Shown here: positions 50,364 through 58,462 of the stretch, piece after piece
Layout of the letters: each line of letters starts with the position of its first letter
Numbering within the stretch: position 1 is the first letter of the stretch
Assembly (NCBI GenBank): GCA_041287335.1
Contig: JBEULM010000022.1
Span: 1 to 59,733 of the forward strand
Reading direction: 5' to 3'
Length of the DNA: 59,733 nt
Source of the DNA: Hydrogenobacter sp.
Lineage (GTDB): Bacteria; Aquificota; Aquificia; Aquificales; Aquificaceae
Notes under the pieces: generated by a model
The model's input: the letters and a program-made list of their open reading frames with translations, nothing else
Told to the model about the DNA's origin: nothing
Databases searched by the model: none
Program-made: the position numbers and the translations under genes

Positions 50364-51538
50364 AACAGCGCCTCCAACTGAGGTAGTATCTTTTTAGTAG
50401 CAAGTTCAAGATCAAGTTCGTTTATCTCAAGATCCCATATTTCTCTGTACAATCTCAAAAGTTCTCTAAAATCAACTTTTTTATATTTGTAAGAGAGTTT
50501 GAGAGCTTCAAGCTCCTGCCTTTTTTCCTTTATAAGTTCATCAGTAAGTTTCAATAGTTCCTTTTTGCTCTCATATTCTATCCTCAGAGTGTTTAAGTTT
50601 TTTTTAAGATTCAGCAATATATCGTTAAGTTCCTGCTTTTTAGCTTCCATTTCTTCAACTTTCTCTAAAACTGCCATGTCTTCTTTATTTTTCTTCCATA
50701 TAGGAAGAGTGAAACCAAGCCTCACGCTAAACATATCGCTCATTGAGGGTCTTGCCATGTATTCAACCATAAGCTCAATGTCGGGAAGGTATTCAACACT
50801 CCTTTTACGCATTTGTAACTCAAGGCTTTTTAATTGCGCTCGCACTCTCTTTACGTATGGACTTTTTTCTATATCCACTTTTTCAAAATCCGGCTCTTGA
50901 AAATGGACTTCCTCCCCCTTTAGCGTAAAATTTTTTCCTACAAGGTAGTTTATCTCTTCCTTTAATTTATCCCTTTCCTCTTTTAAAACTTCCATTTCTT
51001 TATGCACTTTTAACCTTTCGCCCGTTAGAGAGAGGATGTCAGAAAGTGTCGCATTGCCGTACCTGTAATTTTCCTTAGCTATACTTTCTAAGCTTTCTAC
51101 TTCTCGCTCTATGGAACTTAAAACTTTCTCCTTTTTAAGGGTATAAAACCACTCTAAGTACTTGACCTTTATATCTCTGATTATCTCTTTTTTGAGCAGA
51201 TTTTCATCCTCCAACACCACTTCCCTTTCACCTGCTATAGCTCTCTTTTCAAGTTCCCTCTTTATTGGTAATATGTACATCTGTGAAAAACCCACAGTGA
51301 AACTGCTCATAGGCTCTTTTGAATTAGGATAAGGTCTATTGAGTGGTAGATTACTAAAACCTACAAAAACGGTAGGATTGGGAAGAGAAGAAGAGTAAGC
51401 CTCTCTGTACTTAAAAGACTCCTTTATATTTTTGTACTCTTTTATTCTTGGAGAATTTTCAAGAGCATAGGAAATCAGTGTCTCAAGCTCCCCGCCCCAA
51501 GAAAAACTGAAGATCAGTAGGCAGATGAAAAGGAACAT
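50360..51538 (-). CDS. cusC: CusC/TolC-like outer-membrane efflux protein
   Basis: A 392-residue TolC-family protein with a signal peptide (MFLFICLLIFSFSWGG) and the long helical-barrel pattern, with a Pro-Asn start PRIKEYKN and SLPNPTVFVGF, then heptad-like coiled stretches (EKKEVLSSIEREVESLESIAKENYRYG) in two repeats. It is the first gene of the copper operon and overlaps cusB by 4 bases. A TATCAT box at 51545-51550 lies 6 bases before the ATG. Confidence 0.9.
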   Translation of the reverse strand: MFLFICLLIFSFSWGGELETLISYALENSPRIKEYKNIKESFKYREAYSSSLPNPTVFVGFSNLPLNRPYPNSKEPMSSFTVGFSQMYILPIKRELEKRAIAGEREVVLEDENLLKKEIIRDIKVKYLEWFYTLKKEKVLSSIEREVESLESIAKENYRYGNATLSDILSLTGERLKVHKEMEVLKEERDKLKEEINYLVGKNFTLKGEEVHFQEPDFEKVDIEKSPYVKRVRAQLKSLELQMRKRSVEYLPDIELMVEYMARPSMSDMFSVRLGFTLPIWKKNKEDMAVLEKVEEMEAKKQELNDILLNLKKNLNTLRIEYESKKELLKLTDELIKEKRQELEALKLSYKYKKVDFRELLRLYREIWDLEINELDLELATKKILPQLEALL

Positions 51539-51544
51539 ATAAAA

Positions 51545-51550
51545 ATGATA
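51545..51550 (-). promoter_or_regulatory. -10-like box of the copper-efflux operon (leaderless type)
   Basis: TATCAT on the minus strand, 6 bases before the cusC ATG, with no ribosome-binding site between. The box deviates by one base from TATAAT. Confidence 0.35.
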
Positions 51551-51570
51551 CGCGTATTCATTATGTTATT

Positions 51571-51852
51571 TCAAGAAGTTAATTTCACAACACTTTTGTA
51601 TATATATAACAGCACTTTTTTGTTAACATTATCCTCTTTTATAACACAAATGTGCGTTACTCCATCGCAAGGCTTGTCGTTTACTTCACCGGAAAGCCTG
51701 TTTATGTAATACACCTTGTCCTCTCTGTGAGCTTCTTCGGAAAAGCTCCCTATATCTTTAATGGAGAGTTCAAAGTTTGCACCTCTGTACCCATAAATCA
51801 ATCCTAACACGAAGGATAATGCTCTGTTGCCTTTGGTTTCTATCTTTATCAC
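51571..51852 (-). CDS. Orphan protein coupled to ftsZ
   Basis: I do not recognise this 93-residue protein. It overlaps the ftsZ stop by 4 bases, so it is translated with ftsZ, and it ends the murB-ddl-ftsQAZ unit. It is hydrophilic, has two cysteines (PCDGVTHIC), and no membrane segment or signal. The C-terminal half (GVTHICVIKEDN, KVLLYIYKS) looks like a small alpha/beta fold. A divisome role is possible from position only. Confidence 0.6.
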   Translation of the reverse strand: MIKIETKGNRALSFVLGLIYGYRGANFELSIKDIGSFSEEAHREDKVYYINRLSGEVNDKPCDGVTHICVIKEDNVNKKVLLYIYKSVVKLTS

Positions 51853-52931
51853 AGCTTTCTCTTCCTCCTTAAGTAAGCTGGAATGTCCTCTATTTCGGGC
51901 TGTACAGGTTCTATGATGACTTCTGGGACTACCTTCTTTACATCCTTAGGTTCGGGCTTCTTTATCACTTTAAACTGGGTTTGTGACTGCACATTTTCAA
52001 AATCCGTAGCCACTACAGCGACACGCATAAAATTTTCTTTCCCCTCTTCTAAGACCGCACCGAATATGATAAGAGCATCATCGTGAGCCGATTCTCTGAC
52101 TCTGCCTATGGCTTCTTCAACATCCCTGAAAGGTATATCTTCACTCACCCAGAGTGTTATGAGAAGCCTTCTTGCACCTTCTACAGTGTTACCCTCAAGG
52201 AGAGGACTTGATATGGCTTGCTCTACAGCGTAATCTCTCCTTCCATCCCCTTTCCCTTCTCCCATACCTATGAGGGCTAATCCACCCTTTTCCATGACAG
52301 TTCTAACATCCGCAAAGTCTACATTTATAAGAGCTGGCGTTACCACTATGCTGGTTATACCTCTTACAGCCTTTGATAATACATCGTCTACCATTTTAAA
52401 AGCGTCCCTTATGCTGAAGTTCCTGTCTGCCATCTCAGCGAGCTTTTGGTTATTTATCACTATATACGTATCAACCACTTCTTTTAGCCTTTCCAGACCT
52501 TCAAGAGCGACCTGCATCCTTCTTGGACCTTCAAAAAGGAAGGGTTTTGTAACAACAGCTACAGTCAAAATTCCCATCTCCTTCGCTGTTTCGGCTATTA
52601 TAGGAGCTGCTCCTGTTCCCGTACCTCCTCCAAGACCTACCGCAAGAAACAGCATGTCTGTGTTTCTGAGAACATCCTTTACTTTATCTATATCTTCAAG
52701 GGCAGCTTGCTCTCCTATCTCCGGTTTGGCTCCTGCCCCCAGTCCTTTGGTTACTTTCTCCCCTATCTGTATCTTGTTGGGAACCGAAAGAGAAGTAAGA
52801 TGCTGTATGTCTGTATTTAGCGCAAAGAGATCAACACCCTCTATGCCATCTTTATACATGCGATTTACAGCGTTGGAGCCTCCTCCACCTATACCAAAAA
52901 CCTTGATACGCGTAGGATTAAAACTTTCCAT
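51849..52931 (-). CDS. ftsZ: Cell division protein FtsZ
   Basis: The 360-residue tubulin-like GTPase that forms the Z ring. Motifs are KVFGIGGGGSNAVNRM, FALNTDIQHL, the tubulin signature GLGGGTGTGAAPIIA, and NFSIRDAFKMVDDV in the T7 region. The C-terminal conserved peptide DIPAYLRRKRK at the end binds FtsA and other partners, so the tail is intact and short. It follows ftsA by 10 bases. Confidence 0.97.
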   Translation of the reverse strand: MESFNPTRIKVFGIGGGGSNAVNRMYKDGIEGVDLFALNTDIQHLTSLSVPNKIQIGEKVTKGLGAGAKPEIGEQAALEDIDKVKDVLRNTDMLFLAVGLGGGTGTGAAPIIAETAKEMGILTVAVVTKPFLFEGPRRMQVALEGLERLKEVVDTYIVINNQKLAEMADRNFSIRDAFKMVDDVLSKAVRGITSIVVTPALINVDFADVRTVMEKGGLALIGMGEGKGDGRRDYAVEQAISSPLLEGNTVEGARRLLITLWVSEDIPFRDVEEAIGRVRESAHDDALIIFGAVLEEGKENFMRVAVVATDFENVQSQTQFKVIKKPEPKDVKKVVPEVIIEPVQPEIEDIPAYLRRKRKL

Positions 52932-52941
52932 ACTTTACCTC

Positions 52942-54201
52942 CTACATTACATCTTTAAAAAAAGCTTTTATTCTTGTCAATATAGACAAGAGATCTATCC
53001 CTCCCTTGTCCGTATTCTTATCCTGCGTATGGTGTAAGATCTTTGCGTTTAAGAGTTGTTCCTGATAAGCGAGTTTTAAAAGACCTACCGATGTAGAATA
53101 AGCTGGATCTTGGACCTTTTCTTTGAGTCCTATGATGCCTGTAGGGTAACCTACCCTTACGGGAAGGTCAAAGTACCTTTCCAAAAACTCCCTTATGCCT
53201 GCCAGTTTTGCGCACCCTCCTGTAACCACCACACCCGCATTTGCAGAATCCAAATTTGCACCATACGAGTTTATAAGCTCCATCACCTTATCCATAATTT
53301 CTTCCAGTCTTATCTGTATAACTTCGGCTAACTGCTTTTTGCCTACCATGGCCTCTTTATCTTCTCCTCTGGGTTTTATTTTAATCCTCTCCGTTTCGTT
53401 AACAAGGTCAGCTATAGCAAAACCATACTCTATCTTTATCTTTTCAGCTTGTTCGCTCGTGATCTTCATAAAGTGTGCTATATCTTTAGTTATGTTTATA
53501 CCACCCATGGGAACGCTTCCTGTTATAATAGGCGAACCATCCGTATACAGCACAAAGTCGGTGAGACCTGCGCCTATATCCATGAGAAGTACACCCTCCT
53601 CCTTCTCTTCTGCGGTCAGTACAGCTTCCGATGATGCCATAGAAGATAAAAATCTGCCCGTAATTTTTAGTCCACTTGAAGCTATAGCTTTTTCAAGATT
53701 TCTAAGCATACCGCTACCGACCTTTACCACGTGAACCTCAGCAGAAAGCCTAGAACCTAAAAGCCCAACCGGATCTATAACACCTTCCTGATCATCCAGC
53801 AGAAACCTTCTTGGAATAGCGCTTATGACCTCGTATCCTTCCTCTTTGGCTCTGGTGAGCGCTCTCTCTATGAGCCTCTCTATATGTGTCTGATCTATCT
53901 CGGTAGGTTGTGGTGCTACGCTTACAGTGTCTTTTTCATTTTGGCTTTTTACATTAGGGCCGGATATGCCCATAACCACGGTATCTATATGTATACCAGA
54001 CATTTCCTGAGCTTCTTTGAGAGCTGTGAGTATAGTGTGAACCGCAAGGTCAAGTCTCGTTATGTATCCTCTGTCTATACCTTTTGAAGGCACCTCCCCT
54101 ATGCCTATTATCTGTATGTCCCCGTAACTGTCTATCTCACCTACAAGTACGGTAACCTTACCCGTTCCCACATCAAGAGAAGTTAACACTTTCATATTCA
54201 C
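52942..54201 (-). CDS. ftsA: Cell division protein FtsA
   Basis: A 419-residue actin-like protein that tethers FtsZ to the membrane. It begins VLTSLDVGTGKVTVLVGE, has the SHS2 domain region DTVVMGISGPNV, the phosphate loop LLMDIGAGLTDFVLYTDG and VVTGGCAKLAGIREFL. The C-terminal amphipathic membrane helix (LLSILTRIKAFFKDVM) is present. It overlaps ftsQ by 4 bases. Confidence 0.96.
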   Translation of the reverse strand: MNMKVLTSLDVGTGKVTVLVGEIDSYGDIQIIGIGEVPSKGIDRGYITRLDLAVHTILTALKEAQEMSGIHIDTVVMGISGPNVKSQNEKDTVSVAPQPTEIDQTHIERLIERALTRAKEEGYEVISAIPRRFLLDDQEGVIDPVGLLGSRLSAEVHVVKVGSGMLRNLEKAIASSGLKITGRFLSSMASSEAVLTAEEKEEGVLLMDIGAGLTDFVLYTDGSPIITGSVPMGGINITKDIAHFMKITSEQAEKIKIEYGFAIADLVNETERIKIKPRGEDKEAMVGKKQLAEVIQIRLEEIMDKVMELINSYGANLDSANAGVVVTGGCAKLAGIREFLERYFDLPVRVGYPTGIIGLKEKVQDPAYSTSVGLLKLAYQEQLLNAKILHHTQDKNTDKGGIDLLSILTRIKAFFKDVM

Positions 54202-54917
54202 TCCCCGCTTTTTATTATCGCCATACCTTCCGTTGTCAGATCAATTTCTTTCGCCTCCATACTTATATTATAGATACTTTCAAATCTTTTTAAAGCTACG
54301 TCATCTATTTGCTGTAAGGGAGGAAGGAGTATTTTACTGCCATTAGTGGTATATATGAGTGTGTTCATATCCGTCAGATAAATGCTGTTTACCTGCGAGG
54401 TTTTACATATATCAACGAGCTTCTTTAATGCCGAAAAGTAATTTTTTATAAGGTTCTGATTAGCATAAATATAAGGCTTTTGAGGTGCGTAGTATTGGGA
54501 CAGGAAAGGCACCCCTTTATCATCAAAAAAGAGTATTTTTTTGTCCTCAATTACTGTTAAAAAGGGTTTTCTTTCCTTTACGCGTATTTTTAAGATTACT
54601 CCTTGTGTTTGAAAGTACCTATCTATCTTTACTTCCTCTACAGAATTACCTGTAAGAGCATTCAGCACTGTAAGGAGTCTTTTTTCGTTCACGAAAAGCC
54701 AGTTGTTTTTAAGCTCACCTACAGCTTTAGAAAACACATAGGTCGGTATGGCTACGTTCCCTTCTACTTGTATAGCCTTTATCTTAAAGTAGGGTAGAGT
54801 GTCTATTAAAACAGGCATAAAAAAACCCCCTAATGCCATGGAGGATATCCAGACGAATGCAAGGACATAACCTATTCCGGCGTGCCTTCTCCCCGCCTTT
54901 TTCCCCTCTTTTTTCAT
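54198..54917 (-). CDS. ftsQ: Cell division protein FtsQ
   Basis: A 239-residue bitopic protein of the FtsQ/DivIB family. One transmembrane helix (YVLAFVWISSMALGGFFMPV) is followed by a POTRA domain (FKIKAIQVEGNVAIPTYVFSKAV) and the beta domain (ILKIRVKERKPFLTV, FFDDKGVPFL). Family sequence conservation is low; the operon position between ddl and ftsA makes the call firm. It is 4 bases from ddl. Confidence 0.9.
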   Translation of the reverse strand: MKKEGKKAGRRHAGIGYVLAFVWISSMALGGFFMPVLIDTLPYFKIKAIQVEGNVAIPTYVFSKAVGELKNNWLFVNEKRLLTVLNALTGNSVEEVKIDRYFQTQGVILKIRVKERKPFLTVIEDKKILFFDDKGVPFLSQYYAPQKPYIYANQNLIKNYFSALKKLVDICKTSQVNSIYLTDMNTLIYTTNGSKILLPPLQQIDDVALKRFESIYNISMEAKEIDLTTEGMAIIKSGE

Positions 54918-54921
54918 CGCA

Positions 54922-55788
54922 TTAAGATAATAACATATGTATCATCTCCTTAAAATCAATACCTTTTTTCCTGCATGCCATAGGAAAGAGGCTAAGTTCT
55001 GTCATGCCAGGTATGGTGTTAGCTTCTAAAACGTATGGTTTACCATCTTCCGATACTCTGAAATCTATTCGCGATATGTCTTTGAGTTCCAAATATCTGT
55101 GTACAGCAAGGGCTAAATCTTGAAGTTTTTTGGCAAGTTCTTCTTCCTCAATGAAGATATACTCGGACATACCCTTTGTATATTTACTTTCATAGTCGTA
55201 AAGTCCCTTTCTGGAACGCACCTCTATGGGAGGAAGCGCCTCATTTTTCAATATACCCACCGTTACATCTCTACCCTTTATATACTCTTCTATGAGGACT
55301 TTTTCGGAAATACTTAACACCTCATCAACTGCCTTTTCAAGTTCATGTCTCTCCTTAACAAGAAAAAGCCCAACGCTAGAGCCTTGATCGGCAGGTTTTA
55401 CTACAGCGGGAAAAGTGTTCCAGTTGATACTTTCCCCACTGCGTACAGTCACCCATCTGGGTACAGGTATGCCATGAAAGGTGAGTATTTTTTTTGTAAG
55501 GTCTTTGTCCATAGCTACGGCGCTACCTAATACGCCTGAGCCTACGTAGGGTATTCCCAGAATGTCTAAAAAACCTTGAATCCTTCCATCCTCTCCGTAA
55601 GTACCATGAAGAGCTATGAAAACTTTGTCAGGTCTTAATTCAAGGAGCTTTGTACAGAGTTCTCCATCAATATCAAGCGCGATGGCTTCATATCCGAGTT
55701 CCTTAAGAGCGTTCAAAACAGCTTCTCCTGAACGCAATGATATCTCTCTCTCTTGGGATTTACCTCCCATGAGTACTACAACTCTCAA
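54922..55788 (-). CDS. ddl: D-alanine-D-alanine ligase
   Basis: A 288-residue ATP-grasp ligase making D-Ala-D-Ala for peptidoglycan. It shows VVVLMGGKSQEREISLRSG, ALHGTYGEDGRIQGFLDILGIPYVGSGVLGSA, MDKDLTKKIL, VKPADQGSSVGLF, the EEYIKGRDVTVGIL block and DFRVSEDGKPYVLEANTIPGMTELS. It overlaps murB by 29 bases. Confidence 0.96.
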   Translation of the reverse strand: MRVVVLMGGKSQEREISLRSGEAVLNALKELGYEAIALDIDGELCTKLLELRPDKVFIALHGTYGEDGRIQGFLDILGIPYVGSGVLGSAVAMDKDLTKKILTFHGIPVPRWVTVRSGESINWNTFPAVVKPADQGSSVGLFLVKERHELEKAVDEVLSISEKVLIEEYIKGRDVTVGILKNEALPPIEVRSRKGLYDYESKYTKGMSEYIFIEEEELAKKLQDLALAVHRYLELKDISRIDFRVSEDGKPYVLEANTIPGMTELSLFPMACRKKGIDFKEMIHMLLS

Positions 55789-56638
55789 TTACCTTTACCT
55801 CCTCTTGAAGTTCTATACCGAACTCTTCATAAACCCTTCTTTTTGCTTCATGCAATATTTTAATCACATCACCAACTTTACCGTTGCCAAGGTTCACCAG
55901 AAAATTGGCATGGACCTGAGAAAAGGCTACGTCTCCTATCTTGTAACCTTTCATGCCTACCTTTTCAAGAAGTTCACCTGCGTAAGCTTTAGGTGGATTT
56001 TTAAACGTAGAGCCTGAAGTCGGCATGTTTATAGGTTGCGTAAGCTTTCTCTTTTCCTTTATGAGGTTATACTCAGCCTTCACATCAAAATTCGCTTTAA
56101 AAAACTCAAACTCTACCTTCAAAACTACACCCATCTCGGGAAAAGGAGAACTTCTGTAAGAAAAGCTAACGTCTTTTATATCGATCTTATGCAGTCGCCC
56201 TTCCCAATCCATAACCAGAACACTTTTTATATAATGGGACATCTCACATCCAAAAGCTCCTGCATTCATAGCTACAGCGCCACCTACAGTAGCAGGAAAG
56301 CCTACAAGTCTGTATATACCATCAAGATTTAGATCTAAAGCTACTTTGACAAGTTCAGAAAGAGGTAAACCGCACCCAGCTTCTACAAGAACCTTATTAT
56401 CCTCCTGGTAGATCTTTATATCCCTAAAGTTTTTTGTGCTTATTACAAACCCTTCGAAGTTCCCAAATATTGTGTTAGAACCTCTTCCAAGAATAAATAT
56501 GGGAAGCCCTTTATCTTGAGCCATTTTCACCGCAAGGACTAACTCGCTATATGTGTTGGGAAAACACAAAAAACCTGCCCTACCTCCTATTTTTATGGTA
56601 GTATACTGAGCTAAGGACACATCCCTTTCTATATGCAT
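55760..56638 (-). CDS. murB: UDP-N-acetylenolpyruvylglucosamine reductase
   Basis: A 292-residue FAD enzyme that reduces UDP-GlcNAc enolpyruvate to UDP-MurNAc. Motifs are TTIKIGGRAG, LGRGSNTIF, LVGFPATVGGAVAMNAGAFG, the catalytic serine in TSGSTFKNP and VHANFLVNLG. The final EVKVIE carries the conserved glutamate. The type II MurB length fits. A TATAAT sits directly against the ATG, so the transcription start must lie elsewhere or within the first codons. It begins the murB-ddl-ftsQAZ unit. Confidence 0.95.
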   Translation of the reverse strand: MHIERDVSLAQYTTIKIGGRAGFLCFPNTYSELVLAVKMAQDKGLPIFILGRGSNTIFGNFEGFVISTKNFRDIKIYQEDNKVLVEAGCGLPLSELVKVALDLNLDGIYRLVGFPATVGGAVAMNAGAFGCEMSHYIKSVLVMDWEGRLHKIDIKDVSFSYRSSPFPEMGVVLKVEFEFFKANFDVKAEYNLIKEKRKLTQPINMPTSGSTFKNPPKAYAGELLEKVGMKGYKIGDVAFSQVHANFLVNLGNGKVGDVIKILHEAKRRVYEEFGIELQEEVKVIESCSTHGR

Positions 56639-56657
56639 ATTATAATTTTAAGGCGTG

Positions 56658-56663
56658 TATAAT
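56658..56663 (+). promoter_or_regulatory. -10 box of the DUF1232 gene (leaderless type)
   Basis: TATAAT followed by 7 bases and the ATG at 56671. It lies in the 32-base gap that separates this gene from the divergent murB. Confidence 0.5.
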
Positions 56664-56670
56664 AAGTGGT

Positions 56671-57048
56671 ATGTGGGACGAGAAAAAGGAAAAAACCCTT
56701 AAAAGATACTACAGGGATGTGGAGATGAAACAACTCAGGAAACTCTTTTTTGAGAAGATATCCTCTGTACCTCCAACTATGGAGTATGTTAGAAATCTTA
56801 TTCTTGATGTTAAGCTCCTTTTCAGAATGGTAAGTGACCCAAATTTTGAACTCAAAGAGGAAACGAGAAAAGATTTCACATCAGCCTTGCTTTACTTCAT
56901 AGAGGATAAAGATGCCATTCCCGACTGGATACCGCTTATAGGTCTTTGGGATGATTATCGGTTAGTTAGATATGTGAAAGAAAAGCACCGTGATGAGATA
57001 AACAGATACTTCTCCCAAATTAGACACTTTGTCGCCAATTACTTCTGA
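56671..57048 (+). CDS. DUF1232 (YkvA-like) protein
   Basis: A 125-residue protein. The DUF1232 core is visible at the C-terminal half as TSALLYFIEDKDAIPDWIPLIGLWDDYRLVRYV; here the hydrophobic segment is short and charged enough that membrane insertion is doubtful. The N-terminal half is charged and helical. The family is uncharacterised. It overlaps the permease gene by one base (TGATG). Confidence 0.85.
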   Translation: MWDEKKEKTLKRYYRDVEMKQLRKLFFEKISSVPPTMEYVRNLILDVKLLFRMVSDPNFELKEETRKDFTSALLYFIEDKDAIPDWIPLIGLWDDYRLVRYVKEKHRDEINRYFSQIRHFVANYF

Positions 57049-58019
57049 TGATTAGGTTTATCTTTGTAAGATTGATTCAGGCCGTCCCCACTTTGCTGGG
57101 TGTAACTTTTCTATCCTTTATCATAATAAAAATGGCACCGGGTGATTACTTAGATCAACTCAGGTTAAATCCTCAAATATCACCGGAAACCATAGAGCTT
57201 CTGAAAAAGCAGTACGGTCTTGACAAGCCTGCCATAGTTCAGTATATAAAGTGGCTGAAGTCCGCTCTTGTTTTTGATCTGGGCTACTCCTTTCAGTATC
57301 ATGCTCCTGTGACGGAGCTTATAAAGGAGAGAATAGGTAACACTTTACTTTTAACGCTTACCTCCGGCGTGCTTTCGTGGATATTTGCTATACTTCTGGG
57401 TTTTCTCGCAGGCTTTAAAGAAGATACATGGATTGACAGATTGATAAAAGTTTACGCTTACACCTTCATGTCCTTTCCCTCCTTTTTCTTGGCTTTTATA
57501 CTCCTTTTGATAGCATCCAAAACAGGAATTCTTCCTGTAGGTGGGATGCACAGTGTAGGCTTTGAACACATGAACCTTTTTGAGAAAGTGATTGACCTCT
57601 CAAAACATATGCTTATACCGGTTTTCACTTTAACCTTTGTATCAACAGCCAGCATGGTAAGGCTTGTCAGGAGTAGTGTCATTGAAGTGCTTCACAGTCC
57701 TATAGTAATTTTTTTAAGGGCAAAGGGCGTCTCTCACTGGGTTATGATAAAACACATCTTTAAAAACGTGATGAATCCTTTTACCACATTGATAGGTTAT
57801 GAAATAGCTGGGCTTCTTTCCGGTGCGGCGCTTATTGAGATTATAGTAGGCTGGCCAGGACTTGGACTTTTAATGCTTGATGCGGTTTTATCCCAAGATC
57901 TCTTTCTCGTCATGGGGGGTCTTTATATAGGAACAATTATGCTTCTTTTAGGTAATTTAGTAGCTGACATACTACTTGCTTTAATAGATCCACGCATAAG
58001 GGAGAGAGAACTCTCCTGA
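57048..58019 (+). CDS. ABC transporter permease, OppB/DppB type
   Basis: A 323-residue inner-membrane permease of the peptide/nickel importer type. The N-terminal FVRLIQAVPTLLGVTFLSFIIIKMAPGD is characteristic, and the EAA loop reads RAKGVSHWVMIKHIFKNVMNPF near residue 220. About six transmembrane helices are seen. Usual partners (second permease, ATPases, binding protein) do not follow; the next feature is the CRISPR array. Substrate is therefore unknown (peptide, nickel or other). Confidence 0.92.
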   Translation: MIRFIFVRLIQAVPTLLGVTFLSFIIIKMAPGDYLDQLRLNPQISPETIELLKKQYGLDKPAIVQYIKWLKSALVFDLGYSFQYHAPVTELIKERIGNTLLLTLTSGVLSWIFAILLGFLAGFKEDTWIDRLIKVYAYTFMSFPSFFLAFILLLIASKTGILPVGGMHSVGFEHMNLFEKVIDLSKHMLIPVFTLTFVSTASMVRLVRSSVIEVLHSPIVIFLRAKGVSHWVMIKHIFKNVMNPFTTLIGYEIAGLLSGAALIEIIVGWPGLGLLMLDAVLSQDLFLVMGGLYIGTIMLLLGNLVADILLALIDPRIRERELS

Positions 58020-58138
58020 TTAAGGAATAAAATTGAAACGGTCAAAGAAGCTTCCAGGCCTTTCTCTCATCGCAGAAAAATATTATTGCAGATGTACCAA
58101 CACACGATAATTCCTTTCCATCACCGTCATAACATTAG
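58020..58138. other. Gap between permease gene and CRISPR array, no gene seen
   Basis: This 119-base stretch has no ORF with a credible start, no strong promoter and no convincing terminator. It is on the trailer side of the CRISPR array. Confidence 0.6.
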
Positions 58139-58333
58139 GTTCAAATTCCACACGGTACATTAACAACCTCTTGCATCAGCAAAAGCTGTTCTACCTCTTT
58201 TAATTTAAATTCCACACGGTACATTAACAACATCACAAAAAGCAGTACAGCGAGCGCAGGAAAAAACAATTTAAATTCCACACGGTACATTAACAACGCA
58301 GTCAAGGCTGACTTTGCAACAAATGCTGTGTCG

Positions 58334-58346
58334 ATTTAAATTCCAC
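58334..58346 (-). repeat. Truncated CRISPR repeat
   Basis: Only 13 bases of the repeat (ATTTAAATTCCAC) remain at the position expected for a fourth unit. The following bases (GCTGTTGG) do not match the repeat. Confidence 0.85.
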
Positions 58347-58433
58347 GCTGTTGGTACTCTGTCTTCCATATTTGTTGCAAGTGCTTTAATGCTGGATATA
58401 AAAAGAAAGTTTTTTAAAGTAGGGCTTCAAAAA

Positions 58434-58462
58434 GCTTAAATTGGGCATGCCACATCAACAAC
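58434..58462 (-). repeat. Strongly diverged CRISPR repeat
   Basis: A 29-base segment beginning GCTTAAATTG and ending ACATCAACAAC matches the repeat at 21 of 29 positions without gaps. A 37-base spacer-like segment separates it from the near-intact repeat at 58500, so it is a fossil unit of the array. Confidence 0.7.

Noticed and set aside
52270-53037. A 255-codon plus-strand frame
   Set aside because: It lies antisense to ftsZ and the ftsA end, is rich in Ser/Thr/Ala/Pro from GC bias on the complementary strand, and matches no family; ftsZ is certain.
53195-53734. A 179-codon plus-strand frame
   Set aside because: It is antisense to ftsA, which has all its family motifs; the frame has low-complexity Ser/Pro composition.
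58347-58433. Leader of a second CRISPR array
   Set aside because: Possible, but the stretch is followed by a fossil repeat and the adjacent repeat is truncated, so internal decay is the simpler reading. It cannot be decided without the real leader for comparison.
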